64,000 nucleotides of DNA from CAYLLN01 sp033762315 (lineage in GTDB: Bacteria > Planctomycetota > Planctomycetia > Pirellulales > Pirellulaceae), in NCBI GenBank assembly GCA_033762315.1, contig JANRLS010000080.1, positions 1 through 64,000 of the forward strand, in the 5' to 3' direction. Position numbers and translations under genes: made by a program. The notes under the pieces are model-generated. The model searched no databases. It was not told the DNA's origin and was given only the letters and a program-made list of their open reading frames with translations. Position 1 is the stretch's first letter, and every line of letters begins with the position of its first letter. Of the stretch, positions 61,337 through 64,000 are shown one piece after another.

Positions 61337-61840
61337 ATGTCCGACTCCACCTCGCTGGGCAATGTCCCCGTCTCCCTTTCGCCGCGCGACCGGTTCGTCG
61401 AATATCTGCAAAGCCGGGGGATGCGCGTCACGCAGCAGCGCCTCGCGCTGGTGGAGCAGGTTTTTTCGCATCACGAGCATTTCGACGCCGATCAACTCAT
61501 CGACCAGCTTCCCGGCAGCGGGCAAACGGGGCACGTCAGCCGGCCGACCGTGTATCGCACGCTCGGCGAGTTCGTCGATGCGGGGCTCTTGCGCAAGTTC
61601 ATTCTGAATGGCCGGGCCGTGTATGAACACGACTATGGCTACCCCCAGCACGACCATTTCCACTGCACGCAGTGCAACAAGCTTTTCGAGTTCGAGAACG
61701 AAGAGTTGCTCAAGCTGCGCGACGAAGTGGCCCGCGAGCATCGCTTTCGGGTCAGCGGCCATCGGCTCATCATCAGCGGCGTGTGCGAGGAATGCTCCCG
61801 CGCCAGTCGTAAGGCCCGCAGCCGGATGAACATGATTTAG
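61337..61840 (+). CDS. Fur-family metal-dependent regulator
   Basis: A 167-residue Fur/Zur/PerR-type repressor. A winged helix (residues ~20-85: M-R-V-T-Q-Q-R, then V-S-R-P-T-V-Y-R-T-L) is followed by the dimerisation domain with H-D-H-F-H-C-T-Q-C and a later C-E-E-C zinc site. The family senses iron, zinc or peroxide; the pattern H-D-H-F-H-C is usual for Fur. The feo operon with its palindrome 20 kb away is a plausible target. ATG at 61337 follows AAGGGAG; the long upstream frame from 61157 is rejected. Confidence 0.93.
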   Translation: MSDSTSLGNVPVSLSPRDRFVEYLQSRGMRVTQQRLALVEQVFSHHEHFDADQLIDQLPGSGQTGHVSRPTVYRTLGEFVDAGLLRKFILNGRAVYEHDYGYPQHDHFHCTQCNKLFEFENEELLKLRDEVAREHRFRVSGHRLIISGVCEECSRASRKARSRMNMI

Positions 61841-63285
61841 CGGCCGCTCACCGCTTGATCCTTGATCGCCGCCGGCAACCGCAGCGCTTCGGTCACATAG
61901 GCATTCCGGAAGACGCCGCGGGGGTCGAAGCGGGTGCAAATCTCGCGAAATTCAGGCAGGGCGGGATACATCCGCTCGACTTCATCGCCGCCGAGCGGAA
62001 ACCACTTCCCCCAGTGCGGCCGGGCGCGGAACAGCTTGGCCGTGCTGATCGCCAAAAAGCGGGCCAACTCAAAAAACGGCTCGCGCGGCTGGACATAGGT
62101 AATGAAGCTGATCGCGTACCACCACGGATCGTCGCCGCTGCTCATGGAGATTAGCGTGTCGTCGGCCAGCACCCTGCGAAAGCAGACGGCATAGTGGTGG
62201 GTATAAGTGCCGTGCAAGCTCCGGAGCGAATCGAGCCGCCCCAGGCTCCGCAGTTGTTCCTCCGTCTCCGTCGAGGGTTCGGCGCGATAGCCAGCGGTGA
62301 TTTGCAGCACTTCCTCGACAAACCTGGCTGCCGCCACGACCTGGCTGGCCGGCACGAACAGTTCCATTTCGAGGTGGCGAAACAGCTCGTGCTCCATCAC
62401 GAGCATCTTGTCGCTCCGATCGATGACGACCCAGCGGGGAAAGATAAACGCCGGCAGCACGCGGCAAAACAGCAGCCGAACCAGCCTCGGGCTGCGCAGC
62501 ACCGATGCGAACAGCTTAATGAACAGATGCAAACCCAAATCGATATTCAGAAACCAGTACCAGCGATAAAGCGAAGCCGAGAAGCTGGCCCGGTTTTGCT
62601 CGGCCACGACGCGCCGCTGAGCGAAGTATTTCCAGAGGTGCGGAATCAGAAAGAACTGTTGCAGCGGGGCGGCGGCCTCGCCGGCCAGGGCTTCTTCGAT
62701 GGTGTCGCACGGCGCGGCCTGCTCGCGGACGTAATATTGCGGGATGCAGCGAAACGTGACTTGCGCGATCACTCCCAGGCACCCCAGGCCGCAGCGAGCC
62801 GCCCGTAGCTCCGCCCCGTCCGTCACTTCGCGAATCATCGCCCGGCCATCCGGGCCGTAGCAGGCGATGCGAAGCGCCGCGATGTAGTGCGACAAACTGT
62901 GCTTGCCGCTGCCGTGCGTCCCCGTTGAAATGGCCCCGGCAATGGTTTGTTCGGTAATCAGGCCGACGGAAGGGGTGGTCAGCCCCACCCGGTTCAGCTC
63001 GGCGAGCAGGTGCTTGACCTGGCAGCCGCCGCCAACGGTGGCGAACGTCGCCACCTCTCGCTCGTGCAAACTGACCGCGCGAAAGTGACGCATGTCGATC
63101 AGAGCGTCGGCACTGACGATCGCGTCGCTCCAGGCATGACGCGAAGCGACCACGCGAATCTGGCCGTCGCGATGTGAATTCAAGACTTCGAGCAGTTCAC
63201 TTTCGGTCTGGGGCGCGTAGAACTTTTGCGGCGTGAAACGGACGTTTTGCCCGAAGTTGACGATGGTCGGCGGGGCAACACTCAT
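61837..63285 (-). CDS. FAD-linked oxidase (sugar-1,4-lactone oxidase-like)
   Basis: A 482-residue flavoprotein of the PCMH FAD-binding family. The FAD loop is seen in V-A-S-R-H-A-W-S-D-A, and the family's T-P-S-V-G and G-A-I-S-T-G-T-H-G-S-G motifs are at ~100-130. The C-terminal domain resembles L-gulonolactone/arabinono-lactone oxidases, ending W-G-K-W and F-D-P-R-G-V-F-R-N-A-Y. The typical histidine for covalent FAD is not evident. It probably oxidises a sugar lactone or alcohol. ATG at 63285; a TTG at 63321 would be longer. It overlaps the convergent fur-family gene by 4 bp. Confidence 0.88.
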   Translation of the reverse strand: MSVAPPTIVNFGQNVRFTPQKFYAPQTESELLEVLNSHRDGQIRVVASRHAWSDAIVSADALIDMRHFRAVSLHEREVATFATVGGGCQVKHLLAELNRVGLTTPSVGLITEQTIAGAISTGTHGSGKHSLSHYIAALRIACYGPDGRAMIREVTDGAELRAARCGLGCLGVIAQVTFRCIPQYYVREQAAPCDTIEEALAGEAAAPLQQFFLIPHLWKYFAQRRVVAEQNRASFSASLYRWYWFLNIDLGLHLFIKLFASVLRSPRLVRLLFCRVLPAFIFPRWVVIDRSDKMLVMEHELFRHLEMELFVPASQVVAAARFVEEVLQITAGYRAEPSTETEEQLRSLGRLDSLRSLHGTYTHHYAVCFRRVLADDTLISMSSGDDPWWYAISFITYVQPREPFFELARFLAISTAKLFRARPHWGKWFPLGGDEVERMYPALPEFREICTRFDPRGVFRNAYVTEALRLPAAIKDQAVSGR

Positions 63286-63447
63286 CAAGGCATTGTGGTC
63301 TTCGCGGTCAAGTCGCGTCAAACCGGCATCCGGCTTGCTAGCTCATCAGCGACTGGGCAAACTCGCGCGCAAGTGGCACTCCCAATCGTCGGCCCAATTT
63401 GCCAACTCACCTCCAGCCGCGCTGGCGATTCGCCTACCATAAAGGCC

Positions 63448-64000
63448 ATGCCCAGCGAAAAGACCAAGGCGATTGTCCTGCGGGTGGTCGAGTTCAGCGA
63501 GACGAGCTGCGTGGTCACGCTGTTTACCGAGCATTTCGGCAAAGTGGGGGCTTTGGCCAAGGGTGCCCGCCGCCCCAAGGGACCGTTCGAGGGCGCTATT
63601 GACCTGCTCGCGGTGATTCGCATAGTGTTCCTCCGCAAATCGTCCGAAGCCTTGGACCTGCTCACCGAGGCGAAGCTGGAACGCCGGTTTCGCTCGGCCG
63701 AGCGCGATTTGTCTCGTCTGTATGCCGGCTATTACCTGGCCGAGTTGCTGACCGAACTGACCGACGCGGGCGATCCGCATCCGGAACTGTTCGCGGCAGC
63801 CGACGAGACTTTGTCGCTGCTCGACACGGGAGGACCGGTGCCGGAGACGATCTTGCGGTTCGAGCTGACGGCGCTGCGACTGGTGGGGCATTTTCCCTCG
63901 CTGGACGAATGCGTCGGCTGCGGCGAGCCGGTGGCGGCGACCGGCCGCGTGCCGTTCGGGTTTGTGGCTGGCGGGGTGCTTTGCCCCCAGTGCCGGCCCG
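63448..64000 (+). CDS. recO: DNA repair protein RecO (5' part)
   Basis: The first ~184 codons of RecO, which loads RecA with RecR on gapped DNA. The N-terminal OB fold begins K-A-I-V-L-R-V-V-E-F-S-E-T-S with T-E-H-F-G-K-V-G-A-L-A-K-G-A-R-R-P. The helical middle follows, and two zinc-type pairs C-V-G-C and C-P-Q-C are near the window end. The gene runs off the right edge. ATG at 63448; an AAAGG site precedes it. Confidence 0.93.
   Translation, partial: MPSEKTKAIVLRVVEFSETSCVVTLFTEHFGKVGALAKGARRPKGPFEGAIDLLAVIRIVFLRKSSEALDLLTEAKLERRFRSAERDLSRLYAGYYLAELLTELTDAGDPHPELFAAADETLSLLDTGGPVPETILRFELTALRLVGHFPSLDECVGCGEPVAATGRVPFGFVAGGVLCPQCRP

Overview
The window is GC-rich bacterial chromosome, almost certainly from a planctomycete (Planctomycetota, Pirellulales-like; this is an inference from gene content, not a database match). 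The evidence is a mixture of typical families: a CxPxR sulfatase, a Tat-exported Gfo/Idh/MocA oxidoreductase, a DUF3472 secreted protein, a formaldehyde-activating-enzyme homologue, a DUF4912 protein, a TPR protein ending in two RNA-polymerase alpha-CTD-like modules, a very cysteine-rich exported protein, and many short palindromic intergenic repeats. Coding density is high, genes lie on both strands in short co-directional runs, and GTG/TTG starts are common. I see no phage, insertion sequence, CRISPR array or rRNA.

Layout. 0.9-8.1 kb: an exported M20 hydrolase, then a leftward run (tRNA-Thr, TPR/alpha-CTD protein, tgt, thiL, LRR protein) and a DUF4912 protein. 8.9-17.6 kb: a complete F-type ATP synthase operon in the order atpZ-atpI-atpB-atpE-atpF-atpH-atpA-atpG-atpD-atpC. 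Its subunits a and b carry histidine-rich segments, and hairpin repeats lie between atpA/atpG and atpG/atpD. 17.7-22.3 kb: an FHA protein, a small unknown protein, a YfhO-like membrane protein and a coupled ABC ATPase. 22.3-30.2 kb: an unknown protein, a YfcE-like phosphodiesterase, the Tat oxidoreductase, a phosphohexomutase, serC, a VapBC-like pair and a membrane-anchored redoxin. 30.2-31.6 kb: a gene-free repeat island.

31.6-37.5 kb: an NHL propeller, cupin, Fae-like protein, HD hydrolase, a second structured intergenic region, the cysteine-rich protein, panB and a DinB-like protein. 37.6-43.6 kb: hisA, an EF-G paralogue and the iron-uptake operon feoA-feoA-feoB-FeoB-associated peptide, with a good promoter and a palindromic operator candidate. 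43.6-50.9 kb: a leftward response regulator-trmL-tyrS run, DUF3472, argH with a consensus promoter, and a HEAT-repeat protein. 51.1-64 kb: a sigma-54 activator, sulfatase, DUF1877, ispD, a frameshifted leucyl aminopeptidase, a UbiD-like decarboxylase, an HrpB helicase, a Fur-family regulator, a sugar-lactone-oxidase-like flavoprotein and the 5' part of recO.

Most genes are housekeeping (energy, translation, cofactors, amino acids). The most unusual signal is a set of palindromic or low-complexity repeats that sit between genes and also appear to have entered coding frames (the phosphohexomutase, UbiD and HrpB genes), where they are translated as short insertions. Other points of interest are the modified F0 subunits, the Fae homologue without an obvious catalytic histidine, the alpha-CTD/TPR fusion and the cysteine-rich exported protein.
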